Source: Lactiplantibacillus garii
GTDB taxonomy: Bacteria > Bacillota > Bacilli > Lactobacillales > Lactobacillaceae
Direction of reading: 5' to 3'
DNA: 64,000 bases
Assembly (NCBI RefSeq): GCF_003885105.1
Contig: NZ_QWZQ01000009.1
Coordinates: 1-64,000 of the forward strand
Shown here in pieces: positions 63,010 to 64,000 of the stretch. The notes below the pieces were generated by a model that was not told the origin of the DNA, ran no database searches, and saw only the letters and a program-made list of their open reading frames with translations. The stretch's first letter is position 1; each line of letters starts with the position of its first letter. The position numbers and the translations under genes were made by a program.

Positions 63010-63119
63010 GTGTGCCAAAAGTCGGTCAGCCGTTAAGCGGAGCCCGCTGACTTTTGAAACCCGTTTCGACAATAATTGTGCAGAGATACAAAAGAGGCTG
63101 TGACTTTTGTCACAGCCTC
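63010..63119 (-). repeat. Dispersed intergenic repeat, copy 3 (valS-folC gap)
   Basis: On the minus strand: hairpin GAGGCTGTGAC-AAAA-GTCACAGCCTC (63119-63094) followed by TTTTGT, then the core from AAACGGG (63066) to CTCCGCTTAAC (63032), then GGCTGACCGACTTTTGGCAC... (to 63010), with the variable part missing. It lies directly after the valS stop and can end its transcript. Confidence 0.8.
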
Positions 63120-63131
63120 CATTTTGTTAAC

Positions 63132-64000
63132 TTAAGCCTGTGCCTTAATGTCGGCTAACCGTTGTTTCGTAGCGGCTAACTTATTCTCATTATCAGCTAA
63201 CTTTTCTTTTTCACTGTTCACAACGTCTTCCGGCGCGTTTGCAACGAAGCGTTCGTTCCCCAGCTTCTTAGTTGCCCGGGTCACTTCGCTTTCAAATTTC
63301 GCTTGTTCCTTTTCCAGCTTCTTAACTTCTTCGTTCAAGTCTACTAGTTCGGCCAACGGAATGTAAACTTCGGCGTCACTGATGACTTGGGTCATCGAAA
63401 GTTTAGGCGCAGCCACGTCGGCCCCAATGGATAAGGTCTTCGGGTGCGCAAAGCGCTGGATGTAATCTTCATTCGTCTTAAAGACCGTTTGTAACCGTTG
63501 ATTATCGGTCTTGATCAGTAAGTCAAAGGCGGAGGACATCTTCGCGTTTGCTTCGGCCCGAATACTCCGAACCGCGGTGATCAATTCAATCAACGAAGCC
63601 ATGTCGCTTTCAGCGTCCTGATCGTCAAATTCTGGGTGGTCAACGGGATAGTCCGCAACCACTAAGGATTTGCCAACGTGTGGCATTGATAACCAGATCT
63701 TTTCGGTCACGAATGGCATGATTGGGTGTAATAAGCGTAAAACTTGGTCCAAAACGTAGGCTAAGACGTTTTGGGTGTTTTGCTTAGCGTGCGCATCGTC
63801 ACCGGTCAGAACTTCCTTACTCATTTCAATGTACCAGTCACAGAAGTCGTTCCAGATGAAGTTATACAGTGCCCGACCAGCTTCACCAAAGTCAAACTTA
63901 TCGAAGGTGGTCGTCACCTGCTTAACGGTTGCGTTCAACCGACTTAAGATCCACTTGTCGGCTAACGTCCACTCAGCCTTTTCTGGCAGAGTTGGTTGGG
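63132..64000 (-). CDS. valS: Valyl-tRNA synthetase, C-terminal part (start beyond window)
   Basis: Only the C-terminal 289 codons or so lie in the window; the reading frame continues past 64000. Visible are DKWILSRLNATVKQV and YNFIWNDFCDWYIEMSKEVLTG (anticodon-binding domain), FVTEKIWLSMPH, and the C-terminal arm (about 225-268 from the first internal Met) with the heptad coiled coil EEVKKLEKEQAKFESEVTRATKKLGNE. Charges tRNA-Val. KMSKS and catalytic domain are off the window. It lies upstream of folC, as in Bacillus and lactobacilli. Confidence 0.95.
   Translation of the reverse strand, partial: QPTLPEKAEWTLADKWILSRLNATVKQVTTTFDKFDFGEAGRALYNFIWNDFCDWYIEMSKEVLTGDDAHAKQNTQNVLAYVLDQVLRLLHPIMPFVTEKIWLSMPHVGKSLVVADYPVDHPEFDDQDAESDMASLIELITAVRSIRAEANAKMSSAFDLLIKTDNQRLQTVFKTNEDYIQRFAHPKTLSIGADVAAPKLSMTQVISDAEVYIPLAELVDLNEEVKKLEKEQAKFESEVTRATKKLGNERFVANAPEDVVNSEKEKLADNENKLAATKQRLADIKAQA

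Overview
The window is a stretch of a Lactobacillaceae chromosome (a Lactiplantibacillus- or Levilactobacillus-like lactic acid bacterium). The evidence is the gene order ccpA<>pepQ, ymfF-ymfH-rodZ-pgsA-cinA-recA-rny, ruvA-ruvB-queA-tgt-yajC, mutS-mutL and valS-folC-radC-mreBCD-minCD, together with Gram-positive ribosome sites (AGGAGG), frequent TTG/GTG starts, T-box leaders and CcpA (cre) operators. Species cannot be fixed from the sequence alone. Almost all genes are on the minus strand; the plus-strand genes are pepQ, mscS, yslB, glpF, an orphan at 33.3 kb, an aspartokinase and a small PspC protein.

Layout. 0-2.8 kb: three secreted proteins, two of them lower-GC, very basic paralogues and one with a CAP domain. 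2.8-8.2 kb: a DsrE-like/sugar isomerase-like gene pair, ccpA and pepQ divergent around a perfect cre, an aldo/keto reductase with its MerR regulator. 8.2-13.5 kb: envelope-stress type YtxH and DUF948 proteins, MscS, an 850-bp non-coding gap with hairpins and a possible structured RNA, then the acetylated diaminopimelate branch (ykuR, dapH) with the CBS protein cbpB. 13.5-22 kb: yfcE-like, rdgB, murI, yslB, trxA, mutS2, zapA, glpF, yrzB, ruvX, ireB. 22-33 kb: alaS with an Ala T-box, cshB, nrnA, dinB, yajC, tgt, queA, ruvB, ruvA. 33-46 kb: an orphan, a YfhO membrane protein, mutL, mutS, ymdB, rny, recA. 46-52 kb: cinA, pgsA, rodZ and an M16 peptidase pair. 52-56.6 kb: aspartokinase, pspC and a polar amino acid ABC transporter behind a T-box leader. 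56.6-64 kb: minD, minC, mreD, mreC, mreB, radC, folC and the 3' end of valS.

The genes mainly serve cell shape and division, mismatch/recombination/SOS repair, wall precursor supply, tRNA modification and carbon control. dinB, ruvA and recA carry LexA-like operators; glpF, pspC and ccpA/pepQ carry cre operators.

The most unusual structures are non-coding: (1) the ABC transporter T-box has one specifier region but two complete stem III-antiterminator-terminator modules, with a 14-nt complementary pair bracketing the first module; (2) a dispersed intergenic repeat with a hairpin, a conserved core and an inverted end, in at least five copies; (3) a multibranched, GC-rich RNA-like fold near 10.7-10.84 kb. 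No CRISPR array, insertion sequence, prophage, rRNA or tRNA gene was seen.
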